Positions 12,732 through 22,875 of a stretch of DNA of 64,000 bases are shown piece by piece. Source of the stretch: Neopestalotiopsis rosae (lineage: Eukaryota > Ascomycota > Sordariomycetes > Amphisphaeriales > Sporocadaceae); contig JALGAS010000007.1 of the NCBI GenBank assembly GCA_023078685.1, positions 3,038,001-3,102,000 on the forward strand, in the 5' to 3' direction. Each line of letters begins with the position of its first letter. Within the stretch, counting starts at the first letter, position 1. The notes below the pieces were generated by a model that did not search any database, was not told where the DNA came from, and worked only from the letters and a program-made list of their open reading frames with translations. Position numbers and translations under genes: made by a program.

Positions 12732-13089
12732 ATACAGAGCGCGCAATGGGGATTATGGTAATCGGGAAGATGTATCACTAATATTTCAGATCACAGTTGA
12801 GAAGCTTTAGTTTAGATGTAGTAAAAGTCTTTATCATAATTGTGTCCGTTCATTATTTGCCATTCATATATCATTGATTTGTGATTGGGTGGGTATCAAT
12901 GTCCATTCATCCCAAATCTTGTTGCTTATCTTTTGTAAGCACAGTCTCTTCGTCCAGAGTCTTCGTCTGGAATCTTCGCTCAATGCATTCCATCATGCTC
13001 TCGTGCTTCTATGCTCCCAGGTTGTATTCGACCCAGACTCGAATCAGAGGCTGGTTCTTGTCATCTTTAAAGATGACAGCCATGCCAGT
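12732..13089. other. 3' flank of gene A, including its lost C-terminal codons
   Basis: Between convergent genes. Bases 13089-13009 still encode, in frame after gene A's stop, the C-terminal strands that gene B keeps (GMAVIFKDDKNQPLIRVWVE). At 12787-12823 lies a stretch (AGATCACAGTT ... AGTTTAGATGTAGTA) that is repeated behind gene B at 14958-14995. Confidence 0.6.
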
Positions 13090-13651
13090 CTAAGTAGCGC
13101 TGACCATCGTGTTGACCGGGTCCCAGTATTTGTAGACCAGAGGCATGTTTCTGGCATCTTGGCTAAGCAGGTCAGCAACAGGGTAGACATCGGCCTTTCG
13201 CATGTCTCTACGGATTTCGCGCTCTTCGTCCAGAAGCAAGTCGCATAGCTTTCCATGGCGGATCCAGTGCTCCTTGAGATAGTCTTGACAAGCGGTGTGT
13301 TCGTCACCCTTGTTGTTAAGGGCGACCTCGGCAAGGCGCTCAGCGAGGCGCGAAGGGATGGCGGCAGTGAGACGTGGCTGCTTTGTGCCGCAACCGTATT
13401 GCTGGTGGACCTGGTCCACGAATTCGACGCCGTCGGCGTTGGGCAGGCTTGCGATCTTGGGCGTGTCTGTTAAGATGGAAAATTAGTAATGGTGCAAAGA
13501 AACATGATGCAATGGGTTGGGGAAGATTCTTACAGCCATGAATGATCTTCTGATATTTGACAAGATCAAATTGTTCTACACCACTTCGCAAGTGCTCGGC
13601 AAAGCGACACCGAACAGTCTCGGTACAGTTGATAGTATCAACGGGAGACAT
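13090..13651 (-). CDS. Orphan array family, gene A (C-terminally truncated single-domain member)
   Basis: Protein of unknown function, no signal peptide or membrane segment. Exons 13651-13534 and 13466-13090, 164 residues. The N-terminal block (INCTETVRCRFAEHLRSG) closely matches gene B (ISCTEIVRCRYAEHLRSG), followed by a phase-1 intron at the family's conserved position. The core has AAIPSRLAERLAEVAL, a charged helix LCDLLLDEEREIRRD and NMPLVYKYWDPVNTM. A TAG at 13092-13090 ends it just where gene B reads Lys before its last strands; the lost codons remain intact downstream to a second TAG at 13009. So this copy is recently truncated; whether the shorter protein works is unknown. Confidence 0.75.
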
Positions 13652-13850
13652 CTTGTTGATAATGTAGTCTTGTACGTCGGTGAAGTGAGATGGGGTTTCA
13701 ACAATGGAGATGAATAGAGGAGCTTTCTTGATGATGTCGATGGAGAAGCGTTATACTTTGGTGTTTCAGAGTCAGGTTGTTCTGGGCTGCTGAAGCATAA
13801 GAAAGAAGGAAGAGGGAAAAATGAAAAAAAAATCTGGGAATTGGGCATGA

Positions 13851-13881
13851 ATTTATAGAAAAATAATTTGGTCCCCCACCA
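13851..13881 (-). promoter_or_regulatory. Array promoter module of gene A (inverted-repeat box plus TATA)
   Basis: On the minus strand: TGGTGGGGGACCA (13881-13869) followed about 8 bp on by TTCTATAAAT (13860-13851). The box is about 218 bp from the ATG. The same module precedes genes B, C, D and E. Confidence 0.75.
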
Positions 13882-13947
13882 CTGTACTGATTGTCCATCG
13901 CGGCGCGCGACTTGGTGTTGCCGTTTGCAGGTAACCCTGCCAACCTG

Positions 13948-14077
13948 CCATTAAATCCGTCACCTCTACCATTGCGCCGAATCGAGCTTAGTGTCATTTA
14001 TACTGCCCGGCTAGGGCTGATCTGCCTTCAGGGCAAGTGGGGCGGCCACGCCGGGCTGATTATTCCAGCCTGATCGC
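13948..14077. repeat. 130-bp inverted repeat, left copy
   Basis: Matches the reverse complement of 16853-16982 with four mismatches by my alignment. It lies upstream of gene A in the same relation as the right copy lies upstream of gene C. Confidence 0.9.
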
Positions 14078-14340
14078 CAAACTGCTCCACTCCAGTGCCC
14101 GAGCTGGGTGGGCTGCTGTTTGTGGTGTTGCGAGAGCATATGGGCAGAAGTACTAGGGCTTTTGGACACACACAAGGAGTAGAATACATGAGTCATTTGA
14201 TATGGCAGACACAGCCATCAGCGGTATGGACTTGTATAACCAATCTCAGGTTCATCAATGATCGTTCAAAGTTCAAGAGGACAATTCCGTAGCTCGGTCG
14301 ATGAAGGCCAGGAAAGTGCGACCCTTTCCTCGATGAACTC

Positions 14341-14499
14341 TCAAACACTTCCCGACATAACCATACTATGGCTGTCATCCTCAACATACTTCTCCTCGCC
14401 ACGCTTGAAGAGACGGAAGAATAAGCCACGCTTCTTCTTGGCAGCCTTGGTGTCCTTCTCAAGAGTGTTGGACTGCAGATCATCGGGCCAGATCGCCAT
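14341..14499 (-). other. Possible short coding remnant
   Basis: An open frame of 52 residues (MAIWPDDLQSNTLEKDTKAA ...) with a basic cluster (KKKRGLFFRLFKRGEEK) and good codon order. It lies downstream of the truncated family relic in the same direction. It could be the last exon of a lost gene. No homology recognised. Confidence 0.25.
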
Positions 14500-14610
14500 A
14501 ATGCCCCCCAGAATGTTGATCCGTCACTAGGAGAGATTTTTAATAATCACCAAACGATAAGTCTGAGTCCAAAGCGCTAGTGCCTTGAAAATGGGTATAG
14601 AAAAGCAAAA

Positions 14611-14913
14611 CTAATCGAAGCGAGTGGCATCTCCAAAGCCAGTTCTAGTGCGACTCTCCCACGAGAGCGCATAAAGGAAACGCCGCCATCGTCTGGGCTT
14701 TTCCTGTGGTTTTTGTGGTAACGGTGCTATTGGGGCCGGATCAGACTGTGAAGTGGCTGTTTCGGGGATCCAGACGCGAACGCTGGTCAAGATTTTGTTT
14801 GTGTGGTTTCTGAATTCCGCCGTTGCTTCGCCACATGCTAGGCTTATCGATGTATTCATGGGATACCAGAATTTGTACACCCTTGGCATCTTTGAAATAT
14901 CTCGGTTTAGCAT
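14611..14913 (-). pseudogene. Orphan array family relic, 5'-truncated gene C-like copy
   Basis: Encodes only the C-terminal part of a family member: RDISKMPRVYKFWYPMNTS, closest to RDNISKMPRVFRFWSRMETS of gene C, then a strand and a Pro/Arg-rich tail (PQKPQEKPRRWRR) like the Pro-rich, Trp-Trp tail of gene C. The N-terminal exon, the conserved intron and the PSxLAxRL helix are missing; upstream sequence is instead the 3' flank of gene B. Stop at 14611. Probably a broken duplicate. Confidence 0.65.
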
Positions 14914-15163
14914 GTCGTTTGCACGGATGACAAGAAAGATGGATCATCAATAATCCCAGATCACAGTTTAAAAAGATTCAAGTTTAGATGTAGTAGAGGT
15001 TCTGGTTATAATTATGTTCATCTTTGTGTCTTAACCATACTTGTCCCTGGCTGATCAGGTACGTGGAAAATGCAATTGATCAGTCCTCCCTTAGAACTCC
15101 TGTGCAGCTATGAAATCTGCACGATCTTCGTCTAATGTCCCTCTTGATGTGTCTATTCATCCA

Positions 15164-15780
15164 TTACTGCTCGTGCTCAACCCAGACGCGAATCAGATGG
15201 TTGTACTTGTCATCCTTGAAGATGACTGCGGTACCAGTCTTGGTGATATTGATCATGGTGTTCATGGGAGACCAGTTCTTGAACATGTTTGGCATCTTTC
15301 TGTTGTCGCGGACAAAGAGCTCGGCGATGGGGAAGGTTGTTACCATGCGCATCTGGTTGGCAATCTCGTGCTCCTCTGAAAGGACAATATCGCACAGCTT
15401 GCCGTGGTGGTTCCAAGTCTCCTCAAGATACTTCTCGCAGGCAGCGTACTGGTCGTGCTTGTTCTCGAGCGCGATTTCGGCCAGTCTCATAGCTACGCGG
15501 GAAGGGATAGCAGCCGTCATACGAGGCTGGTAGTTCTGACGAGTGCACAACTCAACACCATCGCTATTGAAAAGCAGCGTGATCTTGGGGATGTCTGATT
15601 GAAGGAACTATTAGTACCAGCGCAAAAGAATGCTAATGCGATTAGATAGGAAAGGCTCTCACAGGCACGAAGGAGCTTCATGTACGGGACGAGCTCGTGT
15701 TGCTCGGCGCCGCTGCGTAGATGCTCCGCATAGCGGCAACGCACGATCTCAGTGCAGCTAATGGTATCGACGGCAGACAT
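15164..15780 (-). CDS. Orphan array family, gene B (intact single-domain member)
   Basis: Unknown function; 182 residues in two exons (15780-15663, 15594-15164). It is the simplest complete member and defines the domain: N-terminal ISCTEIVRCRYAEHLRSG, a conserved phase-1 intron after residue 39, then AAIPSRVAMRLAEIAL, an amphipathic stretch ending CEKYLEETWNHHGKLCDIV, LSEEHEIANQM, KMPNMFKNWSPMNTM and the closing strands GTAVIFKDDKYNHLIRVWVE. No signal peptide, membrane segment or catalytic motif is visible, so an intracellular binding or structural role is possible but unproved. The promoter has the array box. Sister of gene A, same direction. Confidence 0.8.
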
Positions 15781-15969
15781 ATTGTCGACGATGAAGTATG
15801 TCTTCTTGTGGTATAGAACAAACGAAGATGACTTAGGGTGGTTGCTTGATGCTGTTGTTGTAAAGTGGTTGTGGTATCATTGGTGTGCTGCAGTGAGGCT
15901 GTGGGCAAGCTGGTGAACCATAACAAAGAAGGAGGAGGGAAAAATAAAAAAGATCTGGGAATTGGGCCT

Positions 15970-16004
15970 GAATTTATAGAAAAATAATTTGGTCCCCCAC
16001 CACT
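15970..16004 (-). promoter_or_regulatory. Array promoter module of gene B
   Basis: On the minus strand: CAGTGGTGGGGGACCAAA (core TGGT-GGGGG-ACCA) followed by TTTTTCTATAAATTC. Box about 208 bp before the ATG at 15780. Confidence 0.75.
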
Positions 16005-16852
16005 GTACTGATTATCCATCGCCAGCCCACGACTTGGTGTTGCCGTTTGCAAGAGGGGAAAAAACGGGCCAGGCACAGCATTTTTGCCGCCAAGCCATTA
16101 GAATCAGTAACTTACCGAACCCATTGGGATCGATTCTAGATGTATGAGAAGCGGCTACTGATTTTGATTCGTATGATTGAATAGGCCACATCATGACTGT
16201 GGATTGTATACCTTGCAGCCCTTGGCAAATTCAGGTGTCTCTATCGTACGCGAAACAGCGGTTGATATCTTATCAAGCTTGATCACAAATACGGATACAA
16301 CAAGTCCAGATTGTCATCTGAACACCCCCTATCCTTGGTAATTAGCATCCGGACTGATCAAGACGCACCTCCATCGGCGGAGACAACGTGCACAGCCTGC
16401 AGGTTTGAGTAGATGATATTATATTGTCGTCCAGACTCTATGTCTGACTGTTCAGATTGGCAAACTATCAGGAGTCCGCAAATAAATGCCAGAAATCACT
16501 GCATGGCCTTGAATGCTACTGATATTGCCCATACATAGATTGCTCTGGCAGGAAAAACTAGGCAAACGCAGTCTGATTAGACACAATAAATATAAACATT
16601 GTGCGTAAAGTACCTTGACCAAACTATGACGCTGATGCCGATCTGGAAGAGGTCGCTGTGCCTCATCAAAGGCTGACACATTTCCAGTCACATGCGGTCA
16701 ACCAGATATCATCCCGCAGGGACTTATGCAGCTTCAAGTCACTTAGTCAGATCAAGACAATGGAAGTATAAAGGCCTGGCGGTCTCCAGCTTTCCACCAG
16801 CCAGCCCCACAAGACCAGCCCAGAGTACCCAGGCGATTGCAGCCAGGCTGCC
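16005..16852. other. Gap between the two divergent arms of the gene array
   Basis: Upstream space shared by gene B (-) and gene C (+). No gene supported. Start and end carry the promoter repeats listed separately. Confidence 0.45.
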
Positions 16853-16982
16853 GCGATCAGGCTGGAATAATCAGCCCGGCGTGGCCGCCCCACTTGCCCT
16901 AAAGGTAGATCAGCCCTAGACGGGCAGTATAAATGGCACTAAGCTCGATTCGGCGCAATGGTAGAGGTGACGGATTTAATGG
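16853..16982. repeat. 130-bp inverted repeat, right copy
   Basis: Inverted partner of 13948-14077, about 126 of 130 bases identical. It ends about 330 bp before the ATG of gene C, so the pair looks like duplicated promoter-distal sequence carried with genes A and C. Confidence 0.9.
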
Positions 16983-17078
16983 ACTATTCTCATTGGTCAG
17001 TCTAGCAAACGCCTCTGGTTGCCAGGTTATCAGATCAGCGCAACACCAGGCTGCAGGCTGGCGATGTGAAATCAGTAA

Positions 17079-17113
17079 CCGGGTGGGGGACCAGATTTTC
17101 TTTTCTATAAATT
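17079..17113 (+). promoter_or_regulatory. Array promoter module of gene C
   Basis: CCGGGTGGGGGACCAGATT (half sites GGT and ACC around GGGGG) then TTTTCTATAAATTC. Box about 214 bp before the ATG at 17311. A further conserved stretch, CAACACCAGGCTGC, lies about 25 bp upstream of it and is repeated before gene D. Confidence 0.75.
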
Positions 17114-17310
17114 CAAGCCCAATTCCCAGATTTCTTTTTTTCATTCTTCCCTCTTGCTCACTCATTCCCAAGCTTGTCCAGCAGAGTTTGAACCCTCCTA
17201 CATACTACACAACAACAAGTCGCAAGTAACAATTGGCATCAAGCAGCCATCGTGCATTCATCACGCTACTCAGACTTCAAAACACTTACGTCTACCTACA
17301 TATCTTCAAC

Positions 17311-18192
17311 ATGAACGTCATCCAGTGCCAGCGTTCGAAGCACGCCGAAGGACTTCAACCAGACCCATACTCAGGACAGCTTGTCCCCATTCAGAAGCTT
17401 ATCACTAGCTGTAAGAGAGAACCTCCCACCCAAAAAGAAACGAAAAAAGTCCTTTGTGTCCCGGCACTAATCTTTACCGTTCAATAAACAGATGTACCCG
17501 AGATTTCGACCATTGATGATGGAGTCCAATTCCTGCATCCCAATGCAAGCTCTTCCGGAGGCTGCATTCCCTTGTCTCATCGCTGTATTGCAGCTGTGCC
17601 ATCACAACTCGCCGAGCGTTTGGCAAGGGTTGCGCAAGATGCCGAGGCAAACGGTCGAAGTCACTCCGCCGTTCAAGAATACCTGAAGCGCTGGGATGAC
17701 TACGGAGTTCTGATTGATATTACTCTCGACGAAGAGAATGAATTCAAAGAGTCCTTGGGACTTGGTCGAGCTGAATCGACCAATGAAATCCTGCGCGACA
17801 ATATCAGCAAGATGCCGAGAGTTTTCAGGTTCTGGAGTCGAATGGAGACTTCAGTCACCCTAGAATCTGATGTTGTGATCGTCGGATTCAGAGACTGTTC
17901 AGGAGATCCTTTGATGCGCGTTGTAGTCAAGCGCACAGAGACAGTCACCATCACTCTGCCCCCCGCCGAACCATCCCCGAAGCCGAAGACACGCTGGTGG
18001 GGTCGTCTTGGTTCGTTCTCTTTCAGCCGCGGCACCAGTACTTCTGGGCCCTGGGGTGATTCTAGCGGTGGCTATTCTAGTTATTCTAGTGGTGGCTATT
18101 CTGGTGGTGGTTTCGGTAAGATTTGCTTCCCTCAACTCCTGTTCGGCGCTAACGCTCTTGACTTAGACTGTTCGGGTGGTGGTGGTTATTGA
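17311..18192 (+). CDS. Orphan array family, gene C (single domain with Gly/Ser/Tyr-rich tail)
   Basis: Unknown function; 249 residues in three exons (17311-17410, 17492-18115, 18167-18192). N-terminal block CQRSKHAEGLQPDPYSGQLV is family-like, followed by the conserved phase-1 intron. Core: AAVPSQLAERLARVAQ, YLKRWDDYGVLIDITLDEEN, SKMPRVFRFWSRMETSV, then VVIVGFRDCSGDPLMRVVVK. Unlike A and B it continues into a Pro-rich linker (PPAEPSPKPKTRWWGRL) and a low-complexity tail with repeated SSGGYS units ending CSGGGGY. The last intron (51 bp) keeps frame without stops, so both spliced and retained forms would encode protein. Such tails often drive self-association or RNA binding; that is only an idea here. 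Confidence 0.75.
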
Positions 18193-18977
18193 GATATGCC
18201 TCATGTGAATTCAGACGTTCAGTGTGTTACAGAAGAGCGTACATGGTATGATGGAGACAAGGATAGACGAGACGTTCGAGATAATGCTTGCGCGAATACT
18301 TCCGACACGTCTTCACGAGTTACTACGGCCGATGGAGATGGAATTCCATGGCGCGTCTCTTTACTCAGATCTACGTATGAGTTTTTGCCAAGTCCTACGA
18401 GACTGCATGGTTTTGAGTTTTCTCGACTGGCCAGCGAAAAGAAATAATTGATTTTTCCAGACCACATGTTGACCATCGTCCCTGTCCGCTATGGAAGGTC
18501 GCCCTTGTCTGTCGTGAAAAATTAAACAAGGTTCTCCGATGCGTTATGGCTGGATGTACTTGATGATACTGAGCTGAATCGCTTCACGCAAGAAAATTGC
18601 AGATGAGCCGAACAGGACTGACCTTGAGGATGCTCTCACGGAAGTGATACTAACACATATCCGTTGACACGACCAATTCAAGTGGAATAGTGACATAATG
18701 AACAAACATACTACATCGAGCTCCCAGTCCGAATCACAAGGCAACTGTGAAGCCGTGCAAGCTACAGTCAATCGGAAATTAAACCATTATGTGAGGGTCT
18801 CTTTTTCAATTTCTTTTTCTTTTTTGGCCTACGTCTTTTTTGGTTGCAAACGCCATCGCTAGCCGCGCCAGTCGATGTTCGATCAGCCGGCCGCGTTCAG
18901 TTTAGCATATTTAGCAGGCTGACAGTCGCTAGGCCAACGCCAACACCAGGCTGCGGGCTCACGATGCGTAATCAGTA
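18193..18977. other. Intergenic region between genes C and D
   Basis: 3' flank of C and upstream region of D. Near 18940 the CAACACCAGGCTGC element of the array promoters recurs. No gene supported. Confidence 0.5.
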
Positions 18978-19012
18978 ATCTGGTGGGGGACCAGATTTGT
19001 TTTCTATAAATT
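18978..19012 (+). promoter_or_regulatory. Array promoter module of gene D (perfect inverted repeat)
   Basis: ATCTGGT-GGGGG-ACCAGAT is a perfect 7-bp inverted repeat with a 5-bp spacer, followed 8 bp on by CTATAAATT. Box about 223 bp before the ATG at 19219. This is the best preserved copy. Confidence 0.8.
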
Positions 19013-19218
19013 TGAGCTCAGTTCCCATACATTTTTCTCGACTCCCTTTCTCCTCTTTTTCCGTACTGCGCGCAAAAAGTCAATACACATCAGCCAAGAG
19101 ACAAACAATCCTCTTTTGCCACACCATCTTCAGAATTTCAACTTATACAACAGGAACCCATCCAGTGTTCAAAGTTCCCTCAAGGTCAACACCCTTTATT
19201 AAAGCCAACATTCACACC

Positions 19219-20567
19219 ATGCCTTACGAGGCTCAGCGTGCCTCCCACGCTCGTATGTTGGGCAACGATGCAAAATCAGACGAGCTGGTGCATCTGGACT
19301 ACGTGATTCCTCCAGGTAAGAAGATTTTTCTAGCTTCCCGTAACGTGGAATTTATATGTCCGATCTTTTGCTAATTCTTTCTCTTCCTTGTAGTGAAGAG
19401 AATCCAAGTGATTGATGATGGTGTTGAATTCATACCCATTCCCGGTCCGGGGTCCTACCCTACCACACCGCGAGTAATTCGCGCCGCAGTACCATCCATG
19501 CTTGCCGAGCGGCTGGCAGAGGTTGCCGTCAGAGCCAAGGCCGGAGATGCACACGTATCGAATGAGATCATTGAAGATCAAGTCCGCAATTGGCTTCGGC
19601 GCCACTTCTGGGACAGACGCAGTGTTCTGTTCGATATTCTTCCAAAGGAAGAGGACAACATTCGGTATCAGAACGCCATGGACATGTGGATTCCGCATGT
19701 TTTCAGCAAATTTCCCAATACGATGCCAAGAGTCTACAAAACATGGGCTCCTGAAAACACTCTGGTCAACCCTGCCACCGATGGCACAGCAGTAATCTTC
19801 AAGGACGCTCAGCAAAAATGCCTTCTTCGTTTCTGGCTGACTACAGATGGAGGTACTGATAACAGAGAGTCTATAGCTAGTGTCATTGCGGAGCAATCGG
19901 ACGAGTCAAAAAAGAGTGAGCCACAGCGCCGTCAGCAGTCGGGATCAGATGGTGACACACACCTGTCTGCCAAGGTTTCGCGCTCTCCATACGCTGGCCA
20001 GGTGAGCAGCAGAACCCAGCTGCGGTCGGTTGAAGTGAGTCCTTACGGTAAGACCTGACGCCGAATTGCAATTTATATGTCATTCAGACTAACAAATGGT
20101 ATCTAGATATGACGCATGTGCTGGCAATAGATGGAGGGCTTCTGATAGGTAAACCTTCCGAGCCTCGAATGAAGGTGGCAATCCCTTCGGATCTGGCGCA
20201 ATGCCTCAAGGCCGTCGCTCTCCGGGCTGCAAAGCCTAGTCCCAGTCATCAATCAGACAGAACGGCAACAGATCGCGTGAATGATGCAGTCAGGGAGTGG
20301 ATGGAGACTTGGTCAAAGAATGTCAAGCCGGCCATGGCAGACTTAGCCTCACTGCAAGAGAATGCGTTGCGCAGTCTATACAAGGCCTGTGACAATGATG
20401 CCACGACGCCCCTTTTCGTTGAATACCCGGCGTTGATCCCAACCATCTGGTTGGACTGGGACCCAACTGCGACAACAATCCACCGCGATCAGCCACGTCG
20501 GCAGATTGTTGTCATCTTCAAACACACGAACGGGCAGAATCTATTTGCAGTCCAAGTAGATAATTGA
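19219..20567 (+). CDS. Orphan array family, gene D (two-domain member)
   Basis: Unknown function; 403 residues in three exons (19219-19315, 19394-20047, 20107-20567). N-terminal block MPYEAQRASHARMLGND, then the conserved phase-1 intron. Domain 1: AAVPSMLAERLAEVAV, WLRRHFWDRRSVLFDILPKE, NTMPRVYKTWAPENTLV, GTAVIFKDAQQKCLLRFWL. A Ser/Gln-rich linker follows. Exon 3 encodes a second, more diverged copy: VAIPSDLAQCLKAVALRAA, VREWMETWSKNVKPAMADL, ALIPTIWLDWDPTATTI, QIVVIFKHTNGQNLFAVQV. An intron separates the copies, so the second domain was probably gained by exon duplication. No localisation signal. Neighbours E and F carry the same second domain. Confidence 0.8.
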
Positions 20568-21363
20568 TTGAATACTGATACCATTGGAGGAAAATGGGAT
20601 ATGTTCCGGAGACACAGAAAGGCGCGAAACGAAGAGACAAAATAAAGAAGCAGTTTGGTAGATGCTCTTTGATACTGATGGTTATTATCTTGTGATAACA
20701 ACTCGTAGATAATTAATCCAAGCCTTTCCTCTTTTGGCACTCAGCTACTCTACTTCTTGATACGCCACATAGCTTTCCTCATGCTCACCTGAATCGGTTT
20801 CAGCGAAGCAGTCCCCCGAAAAAACTCCTCTCGTCATGCCCGTGATCAACATAAGTCGCGGAATTACGGATATTTTCACACTCGTGGCCGCAGCGGCCAT
20901 GAAGGAGATCGTGATGGTTTTGTCATCTGTGGAACATCCAGTGAAACACTTAGGGACATCAAGGAAATGGCTGGCACTCACAAGCCAGCATCAAGCGTGC
21001 TACTAGGGATGTCGCCAGAGAGACTTTCAGAGGCAAAGGGGCTACTGGAATACCGTGGCAAAGTGCTCCTCACATCGGCTATTATCATACCAAAGACGCG
21101 AGAATATCCAGTGATAGACTTCAGCGAGGCCGACAGACCATCAACTGACATCATCGAGTGCATGGCAGACTGGGCCTGAGGCTGCAGTGCCATCCTTTCT
21201 CAATCGTTGGAGGACATGGGAAAATCAGTAAACCTGGTGGGGGAACATGTCTCAATCACTCTGGTTGCCAAATCAACGAAATGTCGTAATCAGTCGGGCA
21301 GCGCGAACAGCTGGCAGGTCAAAGTCAACACCAGGCCGCGGGCTCGCCAGACGAAATCAGTAT
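20568..21363. other. Intergenic region with possible decayed array sequence
   Basis: Between D and E. Near 21232 a degenerate promoter box (ACCTGGTGGGGGAACATGT) follows an ATCAGTAA as in the intact modules, and the frame just before it ends in ECMADWA, reminiscent of EYMADWG in gene E. It may be a ruined copy; evidence is thin. Confidence 0.3.
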
Positions 21364-21398
21364 TCTGGTGGGGGACCAGATTTTATTTTCTATAAATT
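21364..21398 (+). promoter_or_regulatory. Array promoter module of gene E
   Basis: TCTGGT-GGGGG-ACCAGA, a perfect 6-bp inverted repeat, then TTTTCTATAAATTC. Box about 228 bp before the ATG at 21608. Confidence 0.8.
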
Positions 21399-21607
21399 CA
21401 AGCTAATTTCTCAGACTTTTTCACTTCTCTCTTCTTCTTCCTCTTTTTATTCTTCTTCCCCCACAGGTCTGCACTGCAAACGAAGTGATCGCAAACACAT
21501 ACCAACAGAACACCACTTTTCATCACCACTTTTCATCACACCCTCATCGTATCGATCCATTGAGTGTTCCAATACATCGAAACACTGTCTTTCCAAACTA
21601 TTCAACA

Positions 21608-22875
21608 ATGCCTCACGAAGCTCAGCGTTTCACCCACGCCCGTGCGATGGGCAGAGATGCACAATCTGACCAGCTTGTTCATCTCAGCAACCTAGTCCCT
21701 TCGCGTAAGCTTTGCCCCTTCGCCCAAATGTTGGATACCCGTCTATTTCTTCTAGTACTGACCCCTAGAATGTAGATATGCGCCAGATTCACCCAACCAT
21801 TGACGGCGTCATGTTTCTATCTAATGCTGATCTTCCTTATTCGACCAATACCCCAGTCATCAGCGCCGCCATCCCCTCCATGCTTGGACGGCGCCTAGCA
21901 GATATCGTCATGCCCCGCGGAACTTTCGGCGGCACAAAGGAGGATCGCGTTCGTGATTGGCTTTCCCGCTATCAAACCCACAGCGTTCTCATCAACATTC
22001 TGCCGAACGAGGAACAGGAGATTCGTGCTGCAAATGGATTGACCGACTGGGTCTTGTGTTCCTTCGTCTTCGAGAAATACCCTCACACCATGCCTCGAGC
22101 CTTTAAGACTTGGGCCCCTCAGAACACGATCGTTAGCTCGACCCCCGACGGAGTGGCAGTCATCTTCAGGGATCAGAATGAGAATGGCCTCATTCGTCTA
22201 TGGTTCAGCAAGGATGTTGAAACTGGCCACGAGAAGTGGGTCACTAGCACTGTTAAGAAGCCCGATTCGTTGCTGCCGATCAAGATCTCCTGCTCTCCCT
22301 ACGCTGCCAAGCGTTCTACGCAGCAACAGCTCTATACCATCAATCCGAGAGTTTACAGTAAGACCAATCCCTTGAATCTTCCTGTTCACTACCCAATTAC
22401 TAACAAATGTCTAGGTATTCCTCAGTTGTCATCTGTCTCTGGTGGACTCGTAATCAGCGCACACCATTGCGACACTCGCCTGAAGGCTGCCGCTCCTTCG
22501 GACCTAGCTCAGCGCCTCAAGACCGAGGCTCTGCGCGCTGCTGAGTATGGTTCAGGCCGACCGGAGAAGACGCCCGCCGAACGCGTCCGCAACGCCGTGA
22601 GCGAGTATATGGCAGACTGGGGCGGGGGATGCACGCCTGTCCTCTTGAACCTGATGGGAGAGCGGGAGTCGGCTCTGCGCCAGCGCCACCAGGTGCCCGG
22701 CAACGCTGCCATCGGTTCCTTGTTTGCGAAGAATCCTTCGCTGCTTCCCCAGATCTGGTGGGATTGGGATCACACTGCCACCACCGTGGAGTGCGATAAC
22801 AGGGAGGGCTACATTGCCGTGTTCTTCAAGCACACCAATGGTCATGACCTTGTGGGGGTATGGATTAAGAACTGA
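21608..22875 (+). CDS. Orphan array family, gene E (two-domain member)
   Basis: Unknown function; 379 residues in three exons (21608-21704, 21776-22357, 22415-22875). N-terminal block MPHEAQRFTHARAMGRD is nearly that of gene D, with the conserved phase-1 intron after it. Domain 1: AAIPSMLGRRLADIVM, RDWLSRYQTHSVLINILPNE, HTMPRAFKTWAPQNTIV, GVAVIFRDQNENGLIRLWF. Domain 2 (exon 3): AAAPSDLAQRLKTEALRAA, VSEYMADWGGGCTPVLLNL, SLLPQIWWDWDHTATTV, YIAVFFKHTNGHDLVGVWI. The intron between domains is 57 bp and free of stops, so the unspliced frame stays open. Recent sister of D. Confidence 0.8.

Noticed and set aside
11820..12746. 308-codon open frame on the minus strand opposite the secreted propeller gene
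   Set aside because: It is the antisense of a GC-rich coding exon with a clear protein signature on the plus strand.
20967..21179. Open frame ending ECMADWA before gene E
   Set aside because: Similarity to the second family domain is limited to a few residues; no other motif of the domain is present.
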